Source: an uncultured Oscillospiraceae bacterium
GTDB lineage: Bacteria; Bacillota; Clostridia; Oscillospirales; Oscillospiraceae
NCBI GenBank assembly: GCA_910587645.1
Contig: CAJUNA010000041.1
Span: 337,799-401,798, forward strand
Direction: 5' to 3'
DNA length: 64,000 nucleotides
Below, one piece after another: positions 52,337 through 59,886 of this stretch. Both the position numbers and the translations under genes were made by a program. Position 1 is the first letter of the stretch; every line of letters begins with the position of its first letter. The notes under the pieces were generated by a model. It was not told where the DNA came from and did no database searches. It saw nothing but the letters and a program-made list of their open reading frames with translations.

Positions 52337-53029
52337 TTATGTCTTTTCCACCCACCGCCGGAGGACGGCCCCTCCGGCTGCATATGGCGCCCGGACCTCG
52401 TCCAGGATATTTTCATATATGCTGGCGGCGGCGGCTTTTCTGGCCTGGGCCATTTCCCTGCCTTTCGGTGTCAGGAAGCGGCCATAGATGCCTTCCAGCT
52501 TCACCTTGTATTCCCGCAGGACGGAGTGGACGCCCTCCGGCTCCGCCGCCCTGCCATCGGAGACGGACCCGTCCGGCAGGAGGGTGTAGAGGGGCTGTCC
52601 CACATGGGCGGCGTAGAAGAAGGTGCGAGCCATGCCCACAGCCCCCGTCACATCCAGCTTGTCCGCGTCATAGAGGATTTTGGCTTCTATGGAAGCGGGC
52701 GGGTCGTCAGAGCGGTATCTGTGGGTACGGATGCAGTCCCCCACATGGGCGCAGAAGGGTTCCGGGAAGCCGTTGGCGGTGAGGAAGCGGTAAGCCTTTT
52801 CCGCGCCCACCTGGGCGTGGCAGAGGGCGGGGTTCGCGAACTGCTCTGCCCGCCCAATGTCGTGGAGCAGGCAGGCGGCAATCAATACGTCCCCATCGGC
52901 GGACGGCTCCGTCTCCGCAATTTCCAGCGCCAGATATAAGACGCGGCGGACATGCTCCGCGTCATGGGCGGCGTCACCCATACATTTTTTCATATATCCA
53001 GAAAGCAGGGCGAAGGTTTTTTCTTTCAC
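52337..53029 (-). CDS. HD-domain phosphohydrolase
   Basis: 230 residues starting at GTG 53029, chosen because GGAGGGACCCCCC is directly upstream. The metal ligands of the HD fold are visible: His in HDAEHVRRVLYLA, HD in ACLLHDIGRAEQF, and Asp in ILYDADKLDVTGAVG. It resembles the YedJ/YpgQ group of nucleotide pyrophosphohydrolase-like HD proteins. It is the first gene of a possible run HD, phosphatase-GNAT, YgiQ, AddB, AddA. Confidence 0.85.
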   Translation of the reverse strand: MKEKTFALLSGYMKKCMGDAAHDAEHVRRVLYLALEIAETEPSADGDVLIAACLLHDIGRAEQFANPALCHAQVGAEKAYRFLTANGFPEPFCAHVGDCIRTHRYRSDDPPASIEAKILYDADKLDVTGAVGMARTFFYAAHVGQPLYTLLPDGSVSDGRAAEPEGVHSVLREYKVKLEGIYGRFLTPKGREMAQARKAAAASIYENILDEVRAPYAAGGAVLRRWVEKT

Positions 53030-53132
53030 GGGGGGTCCCTCCTTTTTCTTTATTATAGCGAATTTCCCTTCCGTTGGCAATCCTATTTCTCTTTTCTTCT
53101 TTTCCGGTGCTCCCCCCTCCGGGGGACGGGGT

Positions 53133-53566
53133 GCTACTTTTTCCGTAAGGAAAAAGTAGCAAAAACTTACTTAAGGGGGGTCAGCCCCCCTTAAGAATCC
53201 CTCCTGAAATCTTTGTTTTCCTTTTAGTACGCTGCTGGTATTCTTTCGATGGTGCGTGAACTTTGTGCGCCAGTCTTATGCGTCTACCCACGAGCATTTT
53301 GCCAGTGCCTACCTTTTTTGCTTCGGGTACTCCCGGCGCTACACCAGCTGCCCGCCAATCCCCCGTGCCGCGTCTCACGCGGCAACCAGCACCACGATAG
53401 AACTGTGCGCAGAAGCAAGCACCGGCATCGGCCCAAGGCACTGGAGACAGAAAAAAACAACCAAAGGTCGTAGCGTAACTAAACAACCCCCGTAATAAAT
53501 AAGGGATTCTTAAACCGCAGGTTTAAGCGGCTTTTTGGTTACTTTTTGTTCGCACAAAAAGTAACC
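53133..53566. repeat. Non-coding element with structured terminal inverted repeats
   Basis: No gene is visible in 53030-53687. At each end sits the same two-hairpin module in opposite orientation. Left: GCTACTTTTTCC/GGAAAAAGTAGC (53133-53160), AAAAA spacer, CTTAAGGGGGG/CCCCCCTTAAG (53170-53195), then AATCCCT. Right, inverted: GGTTACTTTTTGT/ACAAAAAGTAACC (53537-53566), a run of five T, CTTAAACC/GGTTTAAG (53509-53527), then AGGGATT. The inner 12 bases TTAAGAATCCCT (53191-53202) and AGGGATTCTTAA (53502-53513) are perfect complements. Stem bases differ between ends but stay paired. It is a candidate MITE-like or structured RNA element. A further GGGGTTC/GAACCCC hairpin follows near 53569-53595. 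Confidence 0.6.
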
Positions 53567-53687
53567 CAGGGGTTCGGGGGCAGGAACCCCCGGGGGTGGG
53601 TTAAAGAAAAATTTTCATATAGAAGGGGCCGATTAAATTGATCTCCCGCCGGAAATACTACCGCTGTACCGAGAGGAGGCGTCAAGG

Positions 53688-53858
53688 ATGAAAGGATTTA
53701 TGAAAGGGATGCTGCTGGGCGCAGCGGCCGGCGCGGCGGCTGATTTAGCCCTTCACACCAGCATGGTAAAGAAAACCCCCGCTGGTAAAGCCATGCAGAC
53801 CGCTACCGATGCGGTAGATGCCGCGGCGGCTTCCGTTAAGGAAACCATGCACCGGTAA
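53688..53858 (+). CDS. Small hypothetical protein, 56 residues
   Basis: ATG at 53688 has GGAGGCGTCAAGG directly upstream and the frame ends at TAA 53856. The protein begins MKGFMKGMLLGAAAGAAADL, a Gly/Ala-rich hydrophobic start, and continues as an Ala-rich amphipathic helix (KAMQTATDAVDAAAASVKET). The shape recalls YtxH-like small membrane-associated proteins; this is a loose comparison. A good RBS and a following terminator support it as a real gene. Function unknown. Confidence 0.7.
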   Translation: MKGFMKGMLLGAAAGAAADLALHTSMVKKTPAGKAMQTATDAVDAAAASVKETMHR

Positions 53859-53869
53859 ATGAGCGTCCC

Positions 53870-53916
53870 GGTCCCCGGCTGCGCCGAAATGCGCCGCCGG
53901 GGACCCTGGCTTTTTT
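53870..53916. terminator. Intrinsic terminator
   Basis: Arms GGTCCCCGGC (53870-53879) and GCCGGGGACC (53896-53905), then CTGGCTTTTTT. It ends the small gene and may also serve the convergent lipoprotein gene. Confidence 0.8.
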
Positions 53917-53920
53917 ACCA

Positions 53921-54898
53921 TTAATTGCTGAACGCCGCAGTGAAATCGTCCGCCATGCTCTGGGCGTCCTCCGGGGACACAAACATCCCCACGCACTTGC
54001 TCACGGAGGTGATGACGCCGTTTTTCCAGGTCTCGCAGGACACCGGATACCATGCGCCGCCCTCCGCCTGGGTGGTGATACGGCTCTGCAAAATATCCTG
54101 CACCGCGATTACATCCTGTAACGTGGCGTCCGCCTTGAGCTTCACAAGGCCAACGGCTACATTCGACATGCTCATCATCGTTTCCTGGATCAGTACCTCC
54201 TCCACAACGTCCATACCGCTGAGGCCAGGATAGTAAGTGTCCAGCAGCTCGCCGTCAATTACCATCATGGCATCCAGCCCCTCATAGCTGCCCTGGAGGG
54301 TAGCGAAAAAGCCGCTGAGCGTGGGAAGGGCATCCCCCCCGCCAGAACCAGGCTGGCCGGATTCCCCTCCGCCCTCCGCTTTCCAACTGCACCGGACGAT
54401 GCAGGAGAAATCAAACTGCCCCTCCTCACACTCGATATGTACGTTGACCTTCGTTGTGCCGGGGGCAACGGCGGTCACAATGCCTTTTTCATCCACAGCA
54501 GCTATCGCCGGATCCTCCGAAGTGAAGGTACAGGCATACACATCCGGAAGGTTTTTCGCAGACAGGGTAAAGGTATCGTCCTTGGCTTTGAGCGTTACAT
54601 CGGTGTGGCTGATGGAGATTTCCTTTTTCTCCTCTTCCTCCCCGTCCGGCTCACCTACATCCTCCACCGGCGCACCGCCGTCATCCTTGTCCGGATCGGG
54701 AAGCGGGGCGTCCGGCTCCTGGGTATCCGGCTGCTCCGGCTCGTTGCTGGAGATCTCCGGTTCTTGTGGCTGTATGTCCTCCGGCTGGTCCGGAATTTCT
54801 GGCGGCGGATTGACCGTCTTGTTCAGAAAGTTCAGGGAACAGGCGGATAGTGCCAAAACTAACAAAAATGCCAGTATAAGTAGTGCGTATTTTTTCAT
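53921..54898 (-). CDS. Lipoprotein with Big2-like and DUF4358-like domains
   Basis: 325 residues. A lipoprotein signal (LLILAFLLVLALSAC) is followed by a Pro/Glu/Asp-rich linker to about residue 95, a bacterial Ig-like domain (SISHTDVTLKAKDDTF, with AVDEKGIVTAVAPGTTKV) and a C-terminal domain resembling DUF4358 (YYPGLSGMDVVEEVLIQ and later LQSRITTQAEGG). It is anchored on the cell surface; function unknown. It follows the GH35 gene by 23 bp on the same strand, although the two need not be related. Confidence 0.8.
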   Translation of the reverse strand: MKKYALLILAFLLVLALSACSLNFLNKTVNPPPEIPDQPEDIQPQEPEISSNEPEQPDTQEPDAPLPDPDKDDGGAPVEDVGEPDGEEEEKKEISISHTDVTLKAKDDTFTLSAKNLPDVYACTFTSEDPAIAAVDEKGIVTAVAPGTTKVNVHIECEEGQFDFSCIVRCSWKAEGGGESGQPGSGGGDALPTLSGFFATLQGSYEGLDAMMVIDGELLDTYYPGLSGMDVVEEVLIQETMMSMSNVAVGLVKLKADATLQDVIAVQDILQSRITTQAEGGAWYPVSCETWKNGVITSVSKCVGMFVSPEDAQSMADDFTAAFSN

Positions 54899-54921
54899 TA
54901 TAATTCCTCCAATTCAAATTG

Positions 54922-56661
54922 TCAGCCTACATCCGGACAGTCCGTCAGGGTAATCCACGCCCCCGCCTTGCCCTCTGTCTCAAAGAGGATGATTTCATTC
55001 TCCCCCTCACGTAACAGCGGCGCGGGGATGTAAAGCCGCTTCTGGGGTCCGGTTTCCCAGAAGCGCCCAATGTTCGTCCCATTGACAAAGGCGCAGCCCT
55101 TCCCCCAGCCATCAAAATCCAGAAAGGTATCCCCCAGGACATCCGGGCGGAAGACAAACCGGTAAAAGGCTGGCAGCCCAGGCCGGTAGCCCCTGGAGAA
55201 ATCGACCGCCCCGATGTCGTCCAGAGACAGAGGATATTGCATCCAGTGCTGCTGCCAGCGTCCATTGACGGTGACCCCCTTGTCGATTCCTTTGCGCTGG
55301 CACTCCAACATGGGGCCAAAGTTGACACGCCCCATATTTTCTACCAGGATATCTAGCGCCGCGCCGCAATCGAAGGGCAAACCCACAGCCTTTTCCTCCA
55401 GCAGCTCCCGGTCGTACAGGGTGGCCACAGGTAGGCCGTCCAGAAAAACCTGGGCGCGGTCGTTGGCCTGCCACAGCCGCAGCCGCTCCATGCGCCCAGC
55501 CGTTTTCAGCATGGTGCGGTAGAGGATATAACCATAACTCTGCCCCAGCCGCTCCATGGAGCGGGGCGATACACCCGGAACCGATGTGCTTAATTTGTCA
55601 AGGTTTTCAAACAATCCCGCCTTTTCCCTCACCGCCAGCCTGCCGTAGGCCTGTCTCCGGATGGGAGTGGTCAGGCGAACCTCCGGGATGGGGCGGTATT
55701 TAGCGATCACCTTTTGGCAGAGACGGTATTTCTCCGTAATACGCCCATCCTCCGCCACCAGTGCATCGTAATCGTAACTGGTTACGTCCGGCGTCAGGTG
55801 ATCCCCATAATTCGAGCCGTTCATGAAGCCGAAATTGGTGCCGCCGTGGAACATATACAAACTTGCGCTGCCCAACGACAGCAGCTTATCCAAGTCCGCC
55901 GCCGCATCCACCGGATCCCGGACTACATGTTCCCCGCCCCAGTGATCGAACCAGCCCAGCCAGAATTCCATGCACATAGGCAGTCCTTGATTGCATAATT
56001 TCTCCAGGTTTATAAAATGCTCCTCCGGCTTGGAACCGAAGTTGACGGTGGCAAAAGCACCCTCTACCGTGCCGCCGTCCAGGCACTCCCGTACTGGCCC
56101 GTCCGAGGTGACCAGCGGCACTGTGATCCCCTCCCGCCGCATCAGATCCCGGAGGAACCGGAGGTATTCCTTATCATTCCCATAGGAGCCGTACTCATTC
56201 TCCACCTGCATCATGACCACCGGTCCACCCCGGTCTGCCTGCAAAGGGGCCAGCCGGGGCAGCAGCACCCGGTAGTAGTCCTCCACATGCCCCAGGTACG
56301 CCGGGTCGGAAGTCCTCAGGCGTATCCCGTCCTCCCGCAGCAGCCATGCCGGAAGCCCACCGAACTCCCACTCCGCGCAGATATAGGGAGAGGGCCGCAG
56401 GATCACGGATAGCCCCAATTCTTGGGCAAGCTGGACAAACCGTTCTACATCCCGTCCACCCTCGAAGCGGAACACGCCCTTTTCCGGCTCGTGGAAATTC
56501 CACGGGATATAGGTCTCTACCGCATTGCAGCCCAAGGCCTTTAACTTTTCCAGCCGGTCCCGCCAGTAAGCCGGAACTACCCGGAAATAGTGGACTGCGC
56601 CGGAAATGATCTGCACCGGCTGCCCGTCCAGATAGACGGCGTCCTTGATCTCAACAGTCAT
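54922..56661 (-). CDS. Glycoside hydrolase family 35 beta-galactosidase
   Basis: 579 residues, typical for bacterial GH35. The N-terminal barrel has SGAVHYFRVVPAYWRDRL and NAVETYIPWNFHEP; the acid-base Glu is in GPVVMMQVENEYGSYG; the nucleophile Glu is in MCMEFWLGWFDHWGG. The C-terminus carries jelly-roll sugar-binding domains ending FVNGTNIGRFWETGPQ. No signal peptide, so it is cytoplasmic and cleaves terminal beta-galactose from imported oligosaccharides. A palindrome sits at its promoter. Confidence 0.93.
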   Translation of the reverse strand: MTVEIKDAVYLDGQPVQIISGAVHYFRVVPAYWRDRLEKLKALGCNAVETYIPWNFHEPEKGVFRFEGGRDVERFVQLAQELGLSVILRPSPYICAEWEFGGLPAWLLREDGIRLRTSDPAYLGHVEDYYRVLLPRLAPLQADRGGPVVMMQVENEYGSYGNDKEYLRFLRDLMRREGITVPLVTSDGPVRECLDGGTVEGAFATVNFGSKPEEHFINLEKLCNQGLPMCMEFWLGWFDHWGGEHVVRDPVDAAADLDKLLSLGSASLYMFHGGTNFGFMNGSNYGDHLTPDVTSYDYDALVAEDGRITEKYRLCQKVIAKYRPIPEVRLTTPIRRQAYGRLAVREKAGLFENLDKLSTSVPGVSPRSMERLGQSYGYILYRTMLKTAGRMERLRLWQANDRAQVFLDGLPVATLYDRELLEEKAVGLPFDCGAALDILVENMGRVNFGPMLECQRKGIDKGVTVNGRWQQHWMQYPLSLDDIGAVDFSRGYRPGLPAFYRFVFRPDVLGDTFLDFDGWGKGCAFVNGTNIGRFWETGPQKRLYIPAPLLREGENEIILFETEGKAGAWITLTDCPDVG

Positions 56662-56705
56662 GTATGCTTCTCCTCATCTGTTTTTCTATCGAGTATCAGA
56701 CACAA

Positions 56706-56765
56706 TATAATATCCCTGCATTTGCATGCAGGGAATATTATATATGAGTCCGCCGGGGATTGCAA
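56706..56765 (-). promoter_or_regulatory. Promoter and palindromic operator of the GH35 gene
   Basis: Minus-strand TTGCAA (56760-56765), 17-bp spacer, TATAAT (56737-56742). The -10 box is inside a long dyad: arms TATAATATCCCTGCA (56706-56720) and, on the other side, TGCAGGGAATATTATA (56727-56742), complementary except for one bulged base. A repressor binding the CCCTGCA...TGCAGGG core would block transcription. The regulator gene is not evident nearby. The rest of 56662-56815 shows nothing else. Confidence 0.65.
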
Positions 56766-56815
56766 GAGCAAACCACCCCCCAAATCCAGCCAATTTCCAG
56801 GCACGTGAAAGCTCC

Positions 56816-56941
56816 CTACCGCTTTCCCGTCACCCGGTTAAGCAGCGCAACCAGCCCCCATACCGCCAGGATCACCAGGAAAATCCCCAGCATTCCCTTG
56901 CCCATAATGCCCAGGCAGGCCCATACCAGCGCCGTATTCAT
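56816..56941 (-). CDS. OadG-like small Na+-pump subunit, 41 residues
   Basis: ATG at 56941 is preceded by GAGGAGGTGTGGCAG and the frame ends at TAG 56816. The protein is a single membrane helix (GMLGIFLVILAVWGLVALL) flanked by short polar ends, matching the OadG-related small subunits that accompany decarboxylase beta subunits. It lies 13 bp after the beta-subunit stop, so the pair is co-transcribed. Confidence 0.75.
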   Translation of the reverse strand: MNTALVWACLGIMGKGMLGIFLVILAVWGLVALLNRVTGKR

Positions 56942-56954
56942 CTGCCACACCTCC

Positions 56955-58061
56955 TCACAGCAATTTTTCCACCAGCGTGATGATCAGCCCCCCGGCGATC
57001 ACCGACGCGATCTGCCCACTGACGTTGGCCCCGGCGGCGTGCATCAGCAGGAAATTGTAGGAATCCTCCTCCAGTCCCATCTTGTGTACCACCCGGGAAG
57101 CCATGGGGAAGGCCGAGATCCCCGCTGCGCCAATCATGGGGTTCACTTTCTTCTTAGAGAACAGGTTCAGCGCCTTGGCAAACAACACCCCGCCCACGGT
57201 GTCGAACACAAATCCTAACAGCCCCAGCCCCATAATGAGCAGCGTCTGCCAGGTGACGAACTGCTCTGCCTTCATCTGGAAGGACACGCTCAGTCCCAAC
57301 AGAAGGGTAATCAGATTTGCCAGCTCATGCTGGGCACTTTGGCTCAGGCTGTCCAGGACGCCGCACTCCCGGATCAGGTTGCCGAACATAAGGAAACCGA
57401 TCAGCTCCGCGCTTTTGGGCGCCACGGTTCCGGCAATGATGGTTACGAAAATGGGAAAGAGGATCCGGGTTGTCTTCGACACCGAACCAGGGGTGTACTC
57501 CATGCGGATCAACCGCTCCGCCTTGGTAGTGACGGCTCGGATCACCGGCGGCTGGATGATGGGCACCAGCGCCATGTAGGAATAGGCCGCCACCATGATG
57601 GCCCCCTGGTAATTGCTCTGAAAATAATTGGCCACATAGATGCTGGTGGGACCGTCCGCCGCGGCAATGATAGCGGTGGACGCCGCGTCCTTCAGGCCGA
57701 AGCCAGCCATCACCGCCGCCACCAAAGTAAAGAAAATGCCGAATTGCGCCGCCGCGCCGAACAGGAGCATTTTCGGATTGCTCAGCAGCGGCCCGAAGTC
57801 GATCATGGCCCCAATGCCAATGAACAGCAGGAGCGGGAACAGCTCGCTGGCAATGCCCGCGCGGAACAAGGTCTCAATGGCTTCCGTATGGACAAAAGGC
57901 AGGTTTACCAGCACCGCTCCAAACCCCATGGGCAGCAGCAGAGACGGCTCCATCTCCCGCTTCACCGCCAGGAAAATCAGCAGCCCGCCAATAAGGATCA
58001 TCACCGCTTGCTGCCAGGTGAAGTTGAAGACGTTAGAAAACAGGCCGGAAAAAATCTCCAT
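56955..58061 (-). CDS. oadB: Sodium ion-translocating decarboxylase beta subunit
   Basis: 368 residues with about ten membrane helices, the OadB/GcdB/MmdB family that couples decarboxylation of a biotin-bound carboxylate to Na+ export. Conserved segments include the Asp in GIGAMIDFGPLLSNP, AAADGPTSIYVANYF and the C-terminal NFLLMHAAGANVSGQIASVI. The ATG at 58061 follows AAGGAGGAACCTTTTCCT. A riboswitch-like leader lies upstream. The carboxyltransferase alpha subunit and biotin carrier are not encoded nearby, so substrate (oxaloacetate, methylmalonyl-CoA, glutaconyl-CoA) is undetermined. Confidence 0.9.
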   Translation of the reverse strand: MEIFSGLFSNVFNFTWQQAVMILIGGLLIFLAVKREMEPSLLLPMGFGAVLVNLPFVHTEAIETLFRAGIASELFPLLLFIGIGAMIDFGPLLSNPKMLLFGAAAQFGIFFTLVAAVMAGFGLKDAASTAIIAAADGPTSIYVANYFQSNYQGAIMVAAYSYMALVPIIQPPVIRAVTTKAERLIRMEYTPGSVSKTTRILFPIFVTIIAGTVAPKSAELIGFLMFGNLIRECGVLDSLSQSAQHELANLITLLLGLSVSFQMKAEQFVTWQTLLIMGLGLLGFVFDTVGGVLFAKALNLFSKKKVNPMIGAAGISAFPMASRVVHKMGLEEDSYNFLLMHAAGANVSGQIASVIAGGLIITLVEKLL

Positions 58062-58114
58062 AGGAAAAGGTTCCTCCTTTTTGGGCAAAGCGCCCTTTTT
58101 TTGAAGGGAGCATG

Positions 58115-58234
58115 AAAAAAGAGACCCTCGCAGCGTAATATCACACTGCGAAAGTCTCATCATTTCAGGTAAAGCCGGGTCTACACCGTACTGACGGCCT
58201 TTACCGCGCCGAAGCGCCGATTACTCCCTCTCAC
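58115..58234 (-). promoter_or_regulatory. Riboswitch-like leader with terminator (yybP-ykoY-like)
   Basis: On the minus strand the leader reads GUGAGAGGGAGUAAUCGG, a GCGC-UUCG-GCGC hairpin, then GGUAAAG...CUUUACC enclosing CCGUCAGUACGG, then GAGACUUUCGC. GGAGUA following a short P1 strand, CGUCAG and GAGACYUUU are features I associate with the yybP-ykoY manganese riboswitch. The 3' strand (58146-58158) also forms the 5' arm of a 13-bp terminator with 58121-58133, followed by six U. Aptamer closure and termination are thus mutually exclusive: ligand would turn expression on. A Na+-sensing class is an alternative given the Na+ pump downstream. Confidence 0.65.
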
Positions 58235-58242
58235 TTGTTGCC

Positions 58243-58272
58243 ATCATATGCCATCCAGAGCAGGTTTGTCAA
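58243..58272 (-). promoter_or_regulatory. Sigma-A promoter of the oadB leader
   Basis: Minus-strand TTGACA (58267-58272), 18-bp spacer, TATGAT (58243-58248), placing the transcript start right before the riboswitch-like leader. Confidence 0.8.
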
Positions 58273-58327
58273 GAGGGAAAATAAATTTTTTTCATTTTCC
58301 AGCCTTCGCCACCCCGGCAGCGGATCC

Positions 58328-58768
58328 CTATGCCAACAGTCCTACGCATAGCCCCAGCAACGCCCCCATCAGCACTTGCATAGGCGTGTGACCCATGACC
58401 TCCCGCAGGTCATCGGCAAAATCCTCCGCCGTCAGACGCTCTACATGGGCGAGGATCTGGTTTACCAGCCGCGCCGTGTCCCCTGCGCTGCGCCGGACGT
58501 TGCAGGCATCGTACATCACCACCGCCGACAGGATCACCGCCAGCGCAAAGGCAGGTCCCTGAGTGCCGTACAATTTCCCAATAGACGCGGAGCAGGCCAC
58601 CGCTAGGGCCGAGTGGCTGCTGGGCATTCCACCGCTGGAGACTAATAGCCGGACGTCCAGCTTCCGCAGGATAGCCGCAGATAATAGCACCTTGATGAAC
58701 TGTGCCAGAAACCATGCCAGCAGGGCGCAGTCAATAACGGGATTCGTGGTCAGCATCCCAAAGCGCAC
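58328..58768 (-). CDS. Divergent PAP2 family protein (DUF212, YuiD-like)
   Basis: 146 residues with four or five membrane helices. The family motif SSGGMPSSHSALAVACSASIG near residue 44 and DACNVRRSAGDTARLVNQIL are conserved in DUF212 proteins, which resemble acid phosphatase/vanadium haloperoxidase membrane enzymes; a lipid-phosphate role is likely but unproven. The start is GTG 58768, which has AGGAGGGCGTAAA at good spacing; the ATG at 58756 is too far. It sits directly after ispA, so a polyprenyl phosphate substrate is plausible. Confidence 0.85.
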   Translation of the reverse strand: MRFGMLTTNPVIDCALLAWFLAQFIKVLLSAAILRKLDVRLLVSSGGMPSSHSALAVACSASIGKLYGTQGPAFALAVILSAVVMYDACNVRRSAGDTARLVNQILAHVERLTAEDFADDLREVMGHTPMQVLMGALLGLCVGLLA

Positions 58769-58769
58769 T

Positions 58770-59639
58770 TTACGCCCTCCTCTCAGACAGAGAATCCGCC
58801 AAATCTAATAAAAACTCATTATTTTTAAATTTAGATACCGCGCTTTTCGCCAGCCGCGTCTCCTCCGCCACCAGTGCGCCGCAACCATCCAGGCCCAGCA
58901 GATCCACAAACGTCCGCTTGCCCTCCTCCCGGTCGGAGCCGACTGGCTTGCCAAACTCCGCCTGGTCGGCAATCACATCCAGCATATCGTCCCGCACCTG
59001 GAAAGCCAGTCCGATGTGGGCGGCATAGTCCTCTGCCCCCTGCCGGTTCTCCGGCGAAGCCCCGGCGGCAATGCTTCCCAGCGCGGCGGCAGCCCGGAGT
59101 AAAGCCCCGGTTTTCAAGGCGCACAGCCGCCGGAGCTCTGTTTCCCCGCCTGTCAGGCCATTTACGTCCAACACCTGTCCCGCCACCATGCCGTCCCCGC
59201 CACAGGCGGACGCCAGCGCAAAAACCGCTTCCGCCCGCTGCTCCCCGGAAAGACCCGGCGCGGCAGCGATCAGGCGGAATGCTTCCGCTTGTAGTGCGTC
59301 CCCCGCCAGCACAGCCATCGTCTCGCCGTAAACCTTGTGGCAGGTAGGCCGTCCCCGCCGCAGGTCATCGTTATCCATGCAGGGCAGGTCATCGTGGATT
59401 AATGAATAAGTATGCACAAGCTCCAGGGCGCAGCCCAAGGGCAGCGCGGTCTCCGGCTCCCCGCCCAGGGTTTCGCAGACCGCCAGCGCCAGTACCGGCC
59501 TGACTCGCTTGCCCCCGGCCAGCAAGCTATAACCCATGGCCTCCTGCAAGCGCCCATAGGGCTGCCCCACAGTGAACAGCCCCCGCAAATATTCCTCCGC
59601 CATCTCCCGGTAAAGACCGTACCGCTTCTGGAATTCCAT
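58770..59639 (-). CDS. ispA: Polyprenyl synthetase (farnesyl diphosphate synthase type)
   Basis: 289 residues. The two Asp-rich motifs are SLIHDDLPCMDNDD (first, DDxxxxD) and FQVRDDMLDVIAD (second). The substrate loop is GGKRVRPVLAL. It makes farnesyl (C15) diphosphate for undecaprenyl and quinone synthesis. The ATG at 59639 is two bases after the xseB stop; the longer frame overlaps xseB and is rejected. Standard clostridial order xseA, xseB, ispA. Confidence 0.95.
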   Translation of the reverse strand: MEFQKRYGLYREMAEEYLRGLFTVGQPYGRLQEAMGYSLLAGGKRVRPVLALAVCETLGGEPETALPLGCALELVHTYSLIHDDLPCMDNDDLRRGRPTCHKVYGETMAVLAGDALQAEAFRLIAAAPGLSGEQRAEAVFALASACGGDGMVAGQVLDVNGLTGGETELRRLCALKTGALLRAAAALGSIAAGASPENRQGAEDYAAHIGLAFQVRDDMLDVIADQAEFGKPVGSDREEGKRTFVDLLGLDGCGALVAEETRLAKSAVSKFKNNEFLLDLADSLSERRA

Positions 59640-59640
59640 G

Positions 59641-59886
59641 CTACTCCTCCTCCCCGAATGGCAGCTCCACAGGCGCGCCGTCCGGGCCTTTTTGCAGCTT
59701 GACCACCTTCTGCTCCGCTTCGTCCAGCATGGTGGTGCACACCCCCGCCAGCTTGGTTCCCTCCTCGAACAGGGCCAGGGAATCCGCCAACGCACCGTCC
59801 CCCCGCTCGAGCTGGGACACAATTTCCTCCAGGCGGGCCATATTTTCTTCAAAGGATTTGGGTTCCTCTTTTTTTCTCGGGCTCAT
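59641..59886 (-). CDS. xseB: Exodeoxyribonuclease VII small subunit
   Basis: 81 residues, typical XseB: KSFEENMARLEEIVSQLERG, ALADSLALFEEGTKLAG and MLDEAEQKVVKL. The start at 59886 overlaps the xseA stop by ATGA and has GAGGAGGAAACAAA upstream. It partners XseA in degrading single-stranded DNA from both ends. Confidence 0.95.
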   Translation of the reverse strand: MSPRKKEEPKSFEENMARLEEIVSQLERGDGALADSLALFEEGTKLAGVCTTMLDEAEQKVVKLQKGPDGAPVELPFGEEE

